NCBI RefSeq assembly: GCF_014648775.1
Contig: NZ_BMRT01000001.1
Coordinates: 744,001 to 808,000, forward strand
Length of the DNA: 64,000 bases
Direction of reading: 5' to 3'
Origin: Streptomyces abikoensis
GTDB taxonomy: Bacteria > Actinomycetota > Actinomycetes > Streptomycetales > Streptomycetaceae
Position 1 is the first letter of the stretch. Each line of letters begins with the position of its first letter. The notes below the pieces were generated by a model. The model had not been told where the DNA came from and searched no databases. It saw nothing but the letters and a program-made list of their open reading frames with translations. Shown in pieces: positions 7,366-16,013 of the stretch. The position numbers and the translations under genes were made by a program.

Positions 7366-8256
7366 TCAGTTGGCGAAGGCCTGGGTCCAGCGGCCGCCGT
7401 TGCCGGGGGCGAAGCCGGCGCCGAAGCGGCTGTATCCCCGGCCCAGGATGTTGTTGCGGTGGCCTTCGCTCTTCATGAGCATGTCCATGGCCTGGCGCAC
7501 ATCCGTCACGGGCGCCGCGTTCTCGGCTCCGCCGAAGAGGTTCTGGACGCCCGCCTCCCGGAAGCGGTCGAAGAAACTACTGCCGTTCGAGCCGTTGTGC
7601 CCGAGGAAGTTGTTGCGCGCCTGGTCCTCCGAGTGCCGCTGAGCCGCCAGGGACAGCCGGTCGTCGAGCCGCAGCGGGGGCACGCCCGCCCTCGCCCGCT
7701 CCTGGTTGACCAGGCTCAGCATCAGCTCGACCGCGGAACCGCCACCGCCGGGCTGCGGCTGGGGCTGCGGCTGCGGCTGCCCGCCGGTCTGCCCGCCCTG
7801 GCCGGAGGACGAGACGCTCTCCAGCCGCCACCGTTGTGCGTCGCTGCCGGGGTCGGACTTCCACACGCCCAGGAAGCGGCCGGCGCCGTCGGCGGTCAGG
7901 TAGGCGTCGCCGCCCTCCGTGCGCAGGCTCTTGAGGCGTACGTAGCCGTCGCCGGCGTCCTCCAGCCGCCACAGCTGGTTGGCCTGCCCGTGCTCCTTGA
8001 CCAGGTGGGCCCGCCAGTTGGAGAAGTCGTAGTCGAGGACCATCGCCTCGCCGGGGCCGTGGGTGCCCTGCGTCAGGCCCGTCTCCAGCAGCCACGAGTC
8101 GTCGGCCTTGGCCCAGAAGACCCAGCTCTGGGCGCGGGAGCCATTGGGCGACCAGCCCTGGATCCTCGTGCCCGGCGCCGTGTTGCTGTGGTCGACGTCG
8201 GCGACCACGCCGGTCGCCGAGCGGAGGACGTATATCTGACCGTTCTGCGGAGACAT
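7366..8256 (-). CDS. Ricin-type lectin domain plus CAP (SCP/PR1) domain
   Basis: This protein has 296 residues. Residues 1-145 are a beta-trefoil lectin-like module (AQSWVFWAKADDSWLLE, NQLWRLEDAGDGYVRL, AQRWRLESV) nearly the same as in the basic secretory protein nearby. A PQPQPQPQPGGGG linker encoded by short repeats (about 7740-7795) leads to a CAP domain at about 173-296 with LVNQERARAGVPPL, LSLAAQRHSEDQARNNFLGH and SEGHRNNILGRGYSRFGAGF. The conserved CAP-cavity His residues are present. The ATG follows GAGAAA. No signal peptide is visible. CAP proteins are normally extracellular, so export must use another route or cell lysis. Confidence 0.87.
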   Translation of the reverse strand: MSPQNGQIYVLRSATGVVADVDHSNTAPGTRIQGWSPNGSRAQSWVFWAKADDSWLLETGLTQGTHGPGEAMVLDYDFSNWRAHLVKEHGQANQLWRLEDAGDGYVRLKSLRTEGGDAYLTADGAGRFLGVWKSDPGSDAQRWRLESVSSSGQGGQTGGQPQPQPQPQPGGGGSAVELMLSLVNQERARAGVPPLRLDDRLSLAAQRHSEDQARNNFLGHNGSNGSSFFDRFREAGVQNLFGGAENAAPVTDVRQAMDMLMKSEGHRNNILGRGYSRFGAGFAPGNGGRWTQAFAN

Positions 8257-8471
8257 TTTCTCTGTGCCAACCGATCTTTGTCGCGGTGAATTCCGTTTCT
8301 GCTCCGCTCATGTTGCCGAGGGCGGATCAACGGCCGATCGACAGGCAATAGGAGAATGTTCGACGGCGCGTTCATGAGTCGTCGATTTTTTGTGTGGCAT
8401 GGTGATCAACGGCCGTCACCCCACGTCAGGGCATGTCGGCAAGCATTCACCGATTCCAGGAGAGATAAACC

Positions 8472-9353
8472 ATGGCCGGAGCCAGGGAATTCATCAGCGT
8501 CGCCCGGGAAGAGATCGGATACCAGGAGGGCTTTTCCGACGGGCACTGGGACAACGACAACAAGTTCGGCCGCTGGTACGGCATGAACGAAGAGGCGTGG
8601 TGCGGCATGTTCGTGAGCTGGGTCGCGGACCGCAGCGGGAACGGCGACATAGTGCCGCGCTACGCGTGGTGCCCGGCGGGTGTGGAGTGGTTCCAGGAGC
8701 GCGGCCGCTGGAGCGAGTACCCGGCCGTCGGCAGTGTGGTCTTCTTCGGCCCCGGCGGCGGCAACCACACCGGCATCTGCATCGGCTACACCGACGACGA
8801 GATCACCACCATCGAGGGCAACACCAACGACTCCGGCTCGGCCGAGGGCGACGGCGTCTACCTCAAGACCCGGCCGCGCAAGTCCTCCTACGTCTACGGG
8901 TACGGCGTCCCGGAGTTCCCCGAGGGAGCCGTCGTGGCCGACCCCGACTGGAAGGGGCGCCCCGGCATCGTCCACTTCGGCGAGCAGGCCGACGAGTCCG
9001 ACATCCCGGCCGGCGGCGCCACCCCCGCACCCCGGGAGGAGGGCCGGGCAGAGGAACAGCAGGACCGGGAAGAGGAACAGCAGGAGCCGACCGCCACCGA
9101 CCCCCGCCAGGTCGTGATCGACGGCCTGGCCTACGGCCCGGGGAGCAGCGGCGAGCACATCACCCGCCTGGGAGAGATGCTGGTGCGGGCCGGCTGCGGC
9201 GCCTACCGGGTGGGGCCGGGCCCGGAGTGGACGGAGGCCGACACCGAGTCGGTGCGCCGCTACCAGCGGATGATCGGTGACACGGGGGCCGACGCGGACG
9301 GCATCCCGGGCCCCCGGCAGCTGGCCCGGCTGTCCGAGGAGTACGGCCGCTGA
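8472..9353 (+). CDS. CHAP/NlpC-like peptidase with C-terminal PG-binding domain
   Basis: This 293-residue protein begins with a cysteine-peptidase or amidase-like domain: AWCGMFVSWVADRSG provides the nucleophile Cys near residue 44, and GNHTGICIGYTDDEITTIEGNTND gives the His and polar residue typical of CHAP-type phage and bacterial wall lysins. A charged Glu/Gln-rich linker (EEGRAEEQQDREEEQQ) joins it to a peptidoglycan-binding type 1 domain (GEHITRLGEMLVRAGCG...ESVRRYQRM...GIPGPRQLARL). A strong GGAGAG precedes the ATG. It is divergent from the three leftward wall-active genes, which suggests a shared control region at 8257-8471. It has no signal peptide. Confidence 0.82.
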   Translation: MAGAREFISVAREEIGYQEGFSDGHWDNDNKFGRWYGMNEEAWCGMFVSWVADRSGNGDIVPRYAWCPAGVEWFQERGRWSEYPAVGSVVFFGPGGGNHTGICIGYTDDEITTIEGNTNDSGSAEGDGVYLKTRPRKSSYVYGYGVPEFPEGAVVADPDWKGRPGIVHFGEQADESDIPAGGATPAPREEGRAEEQQDREEEQQEPTATDPRQVVIDGLAYGPGSSGEHITRLGEMLVRAGCGAYRVGPGPEWTEADTESVRRYQRMIGDTGADADGIPGPRQLARLSEEYGR

Positions 9354-9359
9354 ACCGCG

Positions 9360-9393
9360 GGGCGGGGCATCGCCGCGAGGCGACGCCCCGCCC
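9360..9393. terminator. Strong terminator hairpin after the CHAP-like gene
   Basis: GGGCGGGGCATCGCC-GCGA-GGCGACGCCCCGCCC forms a 15-bp stem with one mismatch and a 4-base loop, beginning 7 bp after the stop codon. It separates the lytic-protein region from the aminoglycoside cluster. Confidence 0.8.
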
Positions 9394-9716
9394 GCCGCGG
9401 CGCCCCGCCGGGTCACCGGCACCGGTGCGCAATTCCGGTCAAGGTCCAATCACAGTGGTCCAGTTGAGACAAGCGTCAACTGTCCCCGCCCTCAACCATA
9501 CGCAGGACAATCAAGCTTCCCGCACGTCCCGGGGCCATCGGAGCCGAGGCGAGTCAATGCGCCAACCGCCCACTGGTCGTTGACGCCTGCCACACGCACA
9601 TGCGTACGCTTCTCAATAATCCCGTTCCGCTTCAGCGGACCGGCGTGCGCGCGACACCGTTGGCGTTCGGCCCACTCCCCACGCTCGTGGCCCGGTGAAC
9701 ACGGAGGTCCGGCAGC
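9394..9716. promoter_or_regulatory. Intergenic region ahead of the aminoglycoside cluster
   Basis: About 320 bp without a convincing gene, and less GC-rich than its surroundings. It includes an inverted repeat AGTTGA-gacaagcg-TCAACT at 9462-9481 and AT-richer DNA around 9600-9620. It must hold the promoter for the rightward genes beginning at 9717. No specific hexamers stand out, and the regulator is not encoded in the cluster. Confidence 0.4.
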
Positions 9717-10961
9717 TTGAAGACACACACCCACTCATGGCCCGCGTGGCCCAGGTACACCCCGCAGACCGAGGAGCGCCTGCTCGCGGCGCTGCGGTCG
9801 GGCCGCTGGACGGTCAGCGGCGCCTACACCGGCGAGCGGTCGTTCGAGGAGTCCTTCGCCCGGGCCTTCGCCGAGTACCTCGGCGCCGCCCACGCGGTCC
9901 CCACCTGCAACGGCTCGGCGGCGCTCACCGTCGCCCTGGAGGCGCTGGACGTCGGCCCCGGCGACGAGGTGCTCGTCCCCGGCATCACCTGGGTGGCCTG
10001 CGCCTCCTCCGTCCTGCGCGTCGGCGCGACCCCCGTGCTCGTCGACGTCGATCCGGACACCCTGTGCATGTCCGTCGCGGCGGCCGAGGCGGCGCTCACC
10101 CCCAGGACCAAGGTGGTCATGGCGGTGCACCTGTACGGGTCGGCCGTGGACCTCGACGCCATGGGGGAGCTGACCCGCCGGCACGGCCTGGCGCTGCTGG
10201 AGGACTGCTCCCACGTGCACGGCGCCACCTGGGACGGGCGTCGCCTGGGGAGCTTCGGTGACGCGGCGGCGTTCAGCCTCCAGCAGACCAAGCTCCTCAC
10301 CTCCGGCGAGGGAGGCGTCGCGGTCACCTCCGACCCGGAGATCCACTCCCGCCTCTACCGCAAACGGGCCGACGGCCGCCGGCACCGGACGGGCACCCCG
10401 CCCGGCGAGCTGGAGCTGGAGGAGCTGCCCGGCGTGCAGGGGTACAACTACTGCATGAGCGAGTTCAACGCGGCCGTCGCGCTGGACGGGCTCGGCCGGC
10501 TCGACGAGGAGAACGACCGGCGCAGGGCCTCCATGCGGCGACTGGAGGAGCTGATCAAGGACATCGAGGGCGTGTACCCCCTCGTCCGGCCCGCCTCGCT
10601 GACCGCCGAGGCCGCCTACCAGTTCTGTGTCCGGCTGCGTCCCGAGGTGTTCGGCCACGGGGCCAAGCACAAGGTCGCCGCGCTGCTCTCCCAGCAGCTC
10701 GGGGCGCACATCGAGCCCGTCGACTCGGCGCTGAACCGCAACGACCTCTACCAGCCGCTCAGTTCCGGCTGGGTCAGGTCCGGGGCCGACCCCCGGCGGG
10801 CCCGGGAGCTGGACCCGGCGCGGTTCGCGCTGCCCGTCGCCGAGACCGCGGGGGAGAACGCCGTCGTCCTCCCGCACTGGATGTTCCTCGCCCCACCGGA
10901 GCGCATGGAGCTCGTGGCCGCGGCGCTGGAGACGGCCCGGACCCGGCTCGGCGTCGTCTGA
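9717..10961 (+). CDS. DegT-type aminotransferase for 2-deoxystreptamine
   Basis: This is a PLP-dependent DegT/DnrJ/EryC1/StrS enzyme of 414 residues, most like the glutamine:2-deoxy-scyllo-inosose aminotransferases (BtrS, NeoB and StsC type). It has the family's N-terminal WPAWPRYT, GRWTVSGAYTGERSFEESFA and NYCMSEFNAA segments. The PLP lysine lies in FSLQQTKLLTSGEGG (about residue 192). In related pathways one such enzyme makes both transaminations of 2-deoxystreptamine. The start is TTG, 9 nt after GGAGG. It heads the rightward cluster, with the methyltransferase and 2-deoxy-scyllo-inosose synthase next. Confidence 0.9.
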   Translation: MKTHTHSWPAWPRYTPQTEERLLAALRSGRWTVSGAYTGERSFEESFARAFAEYLGAAHAVPTCNGSAALTVALEALDVGPGDEVLVPGITWVACASSVLRVGATPVLVDVDPDTLCMSVAAAEAALTPRTKVVMAVHLYGSAVDLDAMGELTRRHGLALLEDCSHVHGATWDGRRLGSFGDAAAFSLQQTKLLTSGEGGVAVTSDPEIHSRLYRKRADGRRHRTGTPPGELELEELPGVQGYNYCMSEFNAAVALDGLGRLDEENDRRRASMRRLEELIKDIEGVYPLVRPASLTAEAAYQFCVRLRPEVFGHGAKHKVAALLSQQLGAHIEPVDSALNRNDLYQPLSSGWVRSGADPRRARELDPARFALPVAETAGENAVVLPHWMFLAPPERMELVAAALETARTRLGVV

Positions 10962-11029
10962 CGCCGCGCGAGGTCCGCCTCCCCGGCAGCCCCGCCCCAC
11001 GCAGCAGCCCCACGTAGAAAGGGCACGCC

Positions 11030-11878
11030 ATGAACTCCCGTACAGCGCCGGGCGCCGCCGTGCGCACGGTGACGGCGACCGGCAGCGGCACCCTCACCCA
11101 GGGCGACGCCGTCGACTTCCTGCGCACCCTGCCCGACGCCACCGCCCAGCTGGTGGTCACCTCCCCCTGGTTCACCGGCCCCTTCACGCCCTCCTCCACC
11201 GACCCCACCAGCCCCGGCTTCGCCAAGTGGCTCGACCCGTTCGTGGCGGAGATCGCCCGGGTGCTCCGGCCGGACGGCAGTCTCGTACTGGAGCTGGGCT
11301 GCTGCTGGGCCAAGGACGCCCCGGTGCGCACCGTGCAGAACTTCTCCGCGATCGCCGGCCTGCTCGCCGGCGGCGACTGGCACCTGCTCCAGGAGTTCTA
11401 CTGGTACAACCCCGGCTTCCTGGACACCGACGTGGAGTGGTCCGACCGGCGCCGGGAGCGCCTCGACGACTGTGTGAGCACGTGGTTCTGGCTGGCCGGG
11501 ACACCCGACGTACCGGTGGACGTCCGGGGGGTGCGCGGCTTCCAGAACCACCTCACCCGGGCGTACGGCAACTTCCTCGTCCTGGGCGACTCCGCGGCCG
11601 ACGACCCGGCCCCCGACAGTCGCCCCGGCCCCGCCGACGCGTCCGGCGATCCGTCCGGCGAGCGGGAACGGGCCCACGCCGAGCGCTTCCCGGTGGCGCT
11701 GCCCGAGTACTTCATCCGCCTGCTCACCCGGGAGGGCGAACTCGTCGTCGACCCCTTCGCCGGGACCGGGGCCACGGCCCTGGCCGCCGAGGCCACCGGC
11801 CGCGCCTGGGCGTGCAACGACTTCTCGGACGAGGCGACCGGGATCGCCGAGCGGCGCATCGACGCTTTACGAAGGTGA
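11030..11878 (+). CDS. DNA-methylase-like N-methyltransferase (candidate 2-deoxystreptamine methylase)
   Basis: This 282-residue protein has the fold of N4/N6 amino DNA methylases: the catalytic-type motif is LVVTSPWF (in place of the usual D/S-P-P-Y/W) and the SAM motif is VDPFAGTGATALAAE near the C-terminus. It lies directly between the first aminotransferase and 2-deoxy-scyllo-inosose synthase, overlapping the latter (TGATG). Hygromycin B carries an N-methylated 2-deoxystreptamine, so this is the best candidate for that step. Its methylation of a small amine rather than DNA is inferred from context. A TTA codon at 11867-11869, two codons before the end of the coding sequence, makes it a likely bldA target. 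Confidence 0.78.
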   Translation: MNSRTAPGAAVRTVTATGSGTLTQGDAVDFLRTLPDATAQLVVTSPWFTGPFTPSSTDPTSPGFAKWLDPFVAEIARVLRPDGSLVLELGCCWAKDAPVRTVQNFSAIAGLLAGGDWHLLQEFYWYNPGFLDTDVEWSDRRRERLDDCVSTWFWLAGTPDVPVDVRGVRGFQNHLTRAYGNFLVLGDSAADDPAPDSRPGPADASGDPSGERERAHAERFPVALPEYFIRLLTREGELVVDPFAGTGATALAAEATGRAWACNDFSDEATGIAERRIDALRR

Positions 11879-13146
11879 TGGTGATGGACTCCCAGCTCCC
11901 TCCCCCGGCCCCGGCCGACCCCCGCGACCCTCATGGCCCCCACGACTCCCACGGCTCCCCTCCGCCCCTGACCGAACGGCACTTCTCCCTCGGGGACCGG
12001 CGCGTCCGGGTGCTGCTCGGGCACGACTGCCTCGACGACGTGGCCCAGGCGCTCACCGGACTGGACGCGGACCGCTTCGTGTTCGTCACCGACGACACCG
12101 TCCAGGGCGTGGTGGCGAGCAAGCTCGCGGGGGTCGTCGAGCAGACCGCGCCCGCCCTGCTGCTCTCCCATCCGCCCGGCGAGGCGCACAAGAACCTCGC
12201 CACGCTCTCCCGGTTCATCGACCTCGCCCTGGACTTCAAGGTCACCCGCCGCTCCGTCGTGGTGGCCGTCGGCGGCGGCATCCCCGGCAACATCGCCGGG
12301 CTGCTGGCCGGGCTGCTCTTCCGGGGCATCCGGCTCGTCCACGTCCCCACCACCGTCATCGCCGCCTGCGACTCGGTGATCTCGGCGAAGCAGGCCGTCA
12401 ACACCGCGCACGCCAAGAACACCGTCGGGCTGTACCACCCGCCCGAGCTGATCGTCGTCGACTTCGGCGTGGTGGCCATGGGGTCCCCGCGCGACATGCG
12501 GTCGGGCACCTGCGAGACCGTCAAGAACGCGCTCGCCATCGACCCCGGCCAGATCCCCACGCTGCGCCGGCTGCTGCGCCCCCGGGCCGACTACACGGCC
12601 GCCGACCTGGAGGAGATCTTCGAGCTGAGCCTGGCGGTCAAGAGCCGGCTGCTGCTGGAGGACCCCCACGAGAAGTACTCGGGCGTGCTGCTGGAGTACG
12701 GCCACACCGTCGGCCACGCCCTCGAACTGGCCAGCGCCGCGCCCGGCTCGGGGGCCGTCCCCGTCAAGCACGGCGAGGCGGTGGCCCTCGGCATGGCCGT
12801 CGCGGCCGACGTCGCCCACCGGCTCGGCGCGCTGGGCGCGGACGCCGTCGCCACGCACGAGGAGCTCATCGAGCGCGTCGGCGTGTGCCGCTGCCTGACC
12901 GCCGGGCTGGACACGGACACGGTGATGCACCACATCGGCTTCGACAACAAGCGCGGCTACGAGGCCCACACCTCCTCGGACGTGCCGATGGTGCTGCTGG
13001 GCGCGCTGGGCGTCCCGCTCGGCCTCGGCCAGCACTACCTCACCCCCGTCCCCCGCCGGGAGGTCCGGGCCGCCGTGGACGAGCTGCTGCGCCGGGGCCG
13101 CGAGTGCGGCGGGGGCCACGGCCGGGGGCACGATGCCCATGGCTGA
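11878..13146 (+). CDS. 2-deoxy-scyllo-inosose synthase
   Basis: This is a 422-residue sugar-phosphate cyclase of the dehydroquinate synthase fold that would convert glucose 6-phosphate to 2-deoxy-scyllo-inosose. Diagnostic segments shared with BtrC/NeoC-type enzymes are AVGGGIPGNIAGLLAG, FRGIRLVHVPTTVIA, CDSVISAKQAVN, YGHTVGHALELA (zinc site), KHGEAVALGMA and FDNKRGY. The DNKRGY and LTPV segments separate it from true dehydroquinate synthases. The first 30 residues are a His/Pro-rich extension, so the ATG at 11884 is also possible. It overlaps the methyltransferase upstream and the kinase downstream. It defines the cluster as one for a 2-deoxystreptamine aminoglycoside. Confidence 0.93.
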   Translation: MVMDSQLPPPAPADPRDPHGPHDSHGSPPPLTERHFSLGDRRVRVLLGHDCLDDVAQALTGLDADRFVFVTDDTVQGVVASKLAGVVEQTAPALLLSHPPGEAHKNLATLSRFIDLALDFKVTRRSVVVAVGGGIPGNIAGLLAGLLFRGIRLVHVPTTVIAACDSVISAKQAVNTAHAKNTVGLYHPPELIVVDFGVVAMGSPRDMRSGTCETVKNALAIDPGQIPTLRRLLRPRADYTAADLEEIFELSLAVKSRLLLEDPHEKYSGVLLEYGHTVGHALELASAAPGSGAVPVKHGEAVALGMAVAADVAHRLGALGADAVATHEELIERVGVCRCLTAGLDTDTVMHHIGFDNKRGYEAHTSSDVPMVLLGALGVPLGLGQHYLTPVPRREVRAAVDELLRRGRECGGGHGRGHDAHG

Positions 13147-14134
13147 GATCGTCACGGCCCGCGCCCCCCTGCGGATCTCCCTGGCGGGCGGCGGCACCGA
13201 CATCCCCAGCTACTCCGCCCGCCACGGCGGACTGGTGATCGCCTGTGCCATCGACCGCTACGTCGGCGTCACCGTCCACCCCCGGGAGTTCCGGGGCCGG
13301 CTGCGCACCGCCACGGACTCCTGCGAGACCGTGGCGGAGGCGGCGCGGCACCCCGACCCCATGCTGCGGGCCTGCCTGACGCGCGCGGGGCTGCTCCGCG
13401 ACCGCCAGGTCACGGTCTTCGGCGACGTGCCCAGCGGCAGCGGGCTGGGCGGCTCGGCCGCCCTGGCCGTCTCCGTGCTCCACGCCGCCTCCCACCCGCA
13501 CGCCCCGGAGGCGGACGCGCTCGCGGAGACGGCGAGCCGGATCGAGATCGAGGACCTGGGCCGGGCCGTCGGCAAACAGGACCACTACATGGCGGCCCAC
13601 GGCGGCGTCCGGCTGCTCCGCTTCGCCCCCTCCGGGCAGGTGGAGACCGAACGCCTCGACCTCGACCCGGGCGTGCGCGCCGAGCTGGAGGAGCGGCTGC
13701 TGCTCTTCTACACCGGCATCAGCCGCGACGCCGGGGACATCCTCTCCGAGCAGAACCGCCGTACCCTGGCGGGCCACGGCGACGCGCTGGAGCGCCTCCA
13801 CGCGATCCGGCGCATCGCCGACGACATGGCCGACTGCCTGCGCAAGGGCGACCTCGACGGCGTCGGCCCCCTCGTCGAGGAGCACTGGCGGCTGAAGTCA
13901 CGGCTCGGCACGCGCGTCAGCAGCCCCTGGCTCCAGGGCCTCCACGACCGGGCGCTGGCGGCCGGCGCCGCCGGCGGGAAGCTGCTGGGGTCCGGCGGCG
14001 GCGGGTTCCTGCTGCTCGTCTGCACCCCCGGCCGGCGGCAGGCGGTGCGCCGGGCCATGACCGGCGCGGGCCTTGTGGAACTGCGCTTCCGCTTCACCGA
14101 GCACGGCTCCCGGGCCGTCGCCCTGCCCCTGTGA
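13133..14134 (+). CDS. hddA: GHMP kinase, D-glycero-heptose 7-phosphate 1-kinase (HddA-like)
   Basis: This 333-residue GHMP-superfamily kinase has TARAPLRISLAGGGTDIP at the N-terminus, the ATP loop PSGSGLGGSAAL near residue 101, and GKLLGSGGGGFLLL near the C-terminus, typical of HddA. It should phosphorylate the anomeric carbon of a heptose 7-phosphate. With gmhA (18961) and gmhB (22753) it completes the sedoheptulose 7-phosphate to heptose 1-phosphate route needed for the destomic acid ring of hygromycin B. The start may be ATG 13133 or 13139; both overlap the preceding gene, so translation is probably coupled. Confidence 0.88.
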   Translation: MPMAEIVTARAPLRISLAGGGTDIPSYSARHGGLVIACAIDRYVGVTVHPREFRGRLRTATDSCETVAEAARHPDPMLRACLTRAGLLRDRQVTVFGDVPSGSGLGGSAALAVSVLHAASHPHAPEADALAETASRIEIEDLGRAVGKQDHYMAAHGGVRLLRFAPSGQVETERLDLDPGVRAELEERLLLFYTGISRDAGDILSEQNRRTLAGHGDALERLHAIRRIADDMADCLRKGDLDGVGPLVEEHWRLKSRLGTRVSSPWLQGLHDRALAAGAAGGKLLGSGGGGFLLLVCTPGRRQAVRRAMTGAGLVELRFRFTEHGSRAVALPL

Positions 14135-14229
14135 ACCACGCCACCACCAACCGCGCCCACCACCACACCACCGCTCCCACCGCCCCCATCGGCCACACGA
14201 ACGCACACCGAGCGAAGGGCGATCCAGCC

Positions 14230-15045
14230 GTGCTGGTCACCGTCGTCACCCTCACCCGAAACCGGCCCCACCTGCTGGAGCGCGCCCTGCGCAGCGTCCA
14301 GCGGCAGGACCTCGACGCCCCCTTCCGGCACCTCGTCGTGATCGACGACTGCCACGAGACCTATACGTTCCTGCGCTCCCGCGAGCCGCTGCCCGCCAAC
14401 GTCCGCTGGCTGCTGGCCGGGCGCGGCCCCGGTGACGTCTCCGGGCCGGGACGCTCGGCACGGCTGCGCAACATGGCCGTCCGCGCGAGCCGCGCCCCCT
14501 GGATCGGCTTCCTCGACGACGACAACGAATGGGAACCGGACCACCTCAGCAGCCTGCTGGAGTGCGCCGGGCGGACCGGCCACCGCGCGGTCCACTCCCA
14601 CCTGCGAATGCTCAACGCCGACGGCAGCCCCTACCTGGAGCCGCGCGAGCCCTGGGCCCGCGACCCGGCGGAGGGCCGCGCCCAGTGGGCGCGGATGCGC
14701 GCCAAGGGCGTCGTGTCCCCCGGCACCTGTGTGCGGCGGGACCGGCTCGACCCGCCGGGCACGGAGGATCCGGTCGTCTCCGTCGACACCGGCGAGTGGC
14801 TGCTGGCCCGCGAGCTGCTCCTGGAGGTGCCCTTCCGGGACGTCTACGACGCCCACGACGAGGCCGAGTCCATCGGCGAGGACGACAAGCTCGCCATGGA
14901 CCTCCGCGCCCGCGCCGAGCCGGTGTCCTGCACGGGAAAGGCCACCTTGCGCTACTACCTCGGCGGCTACTCCAACAACTTCTCCCTCCCCTTCGACCCG
15001 ACCTTCTCCTGGCGGGACTCCGGGGAACCCGAGGCGGTCCGATGA
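14230..15045 (+). CDS. Family 2-type glycosyltransferase
   Basis: This is a GT-A fold glycosyltransferase of about 271 residues. It begins VLVTVVTLTRNRPHLLERALRSV and has the metal-binding acidic motif WIGFLDDDNEWEPDH, then the C-terminal segment GEDDKLAMDLRARA. The GTG at 14230 is preferred because the open frame between 14131 and 14230 is low-complexity Thr/His/Ala. A GTG at 14131 overlapping the kinase stop (GTGA) is the alternative and would add 33 residues. It is one of two sugar transferases in the cluster, matching the two glycosidic additions to 2-deoxystreptamine in hygromycin B. It overlaps hygY by ATGA. Confidence 0.8.
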   Translation: MLVTVVTLTRNRPHLLERALRSVQRQDLDAPFRHLVVIDDCHETYTFLRSREPLPANVRWLLAGRGPGDVSGPGRSARLRNMAVRASRAPWIGFLDDDNEWEPDHLSSLLECAGRTGHRAVHSHLRMLNADGSPYLEPREPWARDPAEGRAQWARMRAKGVVSPGTCVRRDRLDPPGTEDPVVSVDTGEWLLARELLLEVPFRDVYDAHDEAESIGEDDKLAMDLRARAEPVSCTGKATLRYYLGGYSNNFSLPFDPTFSWRDSGEPEAVR

Positions 15046-16013
15046 CGTATCACATCGAGAACGGAAGGGTGGTCACCCCCGAGGGGTGCGAGCTCAACGT
15101 CGCCCACCACTGCAACCTCGGCTGCGCCTCATGCAGCCACCTCTCCCCGGTCTTCACCAGGTCCTTCGTCGCGCCCGAGACGGCGGCCCACGACCTGTCC
15201 CTGCTGGCGAAGTCCTTCCGGGCCCAGTTCGTGAAGGTCCTCGGCGGTGAGCCCCTGCTCCACCGGGAGCTCGTCACCATCCTGGGCTCGGTGCGCGCCA
15301 GCGGCATCGCGCCGCGCATCGTCGTGTGCACCAACGGCGTGCTGCTGCCGCGCATGCGCGAGGACTTCTGGGCGGCGGTGGACGAGGTGGAGATCTCCGT
15401 CTACCCCGGCAAGGAGATCCCCGAGGAGAAGATGGCCCGGATCCGCGAGCTCGCGGCGGACCACGGGGTCACCCTGACCCTCCTCCACTACTCGCACTTC
15501 CGCTACTCCTACTCGGAGTTCGGCACCGGCGACGAGCGGCTGGTGCGGCGGATCTACTCGACGTGCCAGATCGCGCACGTGTGGCGCTGCCACACCGTGT
15601 TCGAGGGCCACTTCTTCAAGTGCCCGCAGTCCGTGTTCCTCCCCCGGGTCCTGGACGACGTCGCGGACCCGTGGGAGGACGCGCTGGAGATCACGGACGA
15701 CCCGGGGTTCGCGGACCGGCTGCTGGCCTACCTCCGGTCGCCCGAGCCCCTGCGGGCCTGCCGCAACTGCCTGGGCAGCGCCGGGCGGCTGATGCCGCAC
15801 GAGCAGCGCACCCGGCGCGACTTCCGGCTGCCGCAGCGGCACCCCACCGAGGACCTCACCGACCGCGCGTTCCTGGAGCTGCTGGACCGCACCCCCGACG
15901 CGGACGACGGCTGCGCCGTGGACAGCGCGACGGAATGGCGCTCCCGGCTGAGCGGGACCGCCGCGGGCCCGGCCTCCGCCTCCACCACCCACCACACCCC
16001 CGAGGGGACCTGA
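15042..16013 (+). CDS. hygY: Radical SAM C2' epimerase (HygY homologue)
   Basis: This is a 323-residue radical SAM enzyme. The 4Fe-4S motif CNLGCASC (CX3CX2C, Cys24, 28 and 31) is followed by the SAM-binding GGEP motif (KVLGGEPLLH). Extra cysteines in STCQIAHVWRC, FFKCPQS and LRACRNCLG would hold the auxiliary cluster of a twitch/SPASM-type domain. In the hygromycin B pathway HygY is known to invert C2' of the galactose unit (galacamine to talamine), giving the talose ring. The neighbours (2-deoxystreptamine genes, glycosyltransferase, hph) support this assignment. It overlaps the genes on both sides, so it lies in one transcription unit. Confidence 0.85.
   Translation: MTYHIENGRVVTPEGCELNVAHHCNLGCASCSHLSPVFTRSFVAPETAAHDLSLLAKSFRAQFVKVLGGEPLLHRELVTILGSVRASGIAPRIVVCTNGVLLPRMREDFWAAVDEVEISVYPGKEIPEEKMARIRELAADHGVTLTLLHYSHFRYSYSEFGTGDERLVRRIYSTCQIAHVWRCHTVFEGHFFKCPQSVFLPRVLDDVADPWEDALEITDDPGFADRLLAYLRSPEPLRACRNCLGSAGRLMPHEQRTRRDFRLPQRHPTEDLTDRAFLELLDRTPDADDGCAVDSATEWRSRLSGTAAGPASASTTHHTPEGT

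Noticed and set aside
11878..13146. Dehydroquinate synthase of primary metabolism
   Set aside because: The FDNKRGY and LTPV segments and the neighbours (BtrS/NeoA-like enzymes, hph) indicate 2-deoxy-scyllo-inosose synthase.
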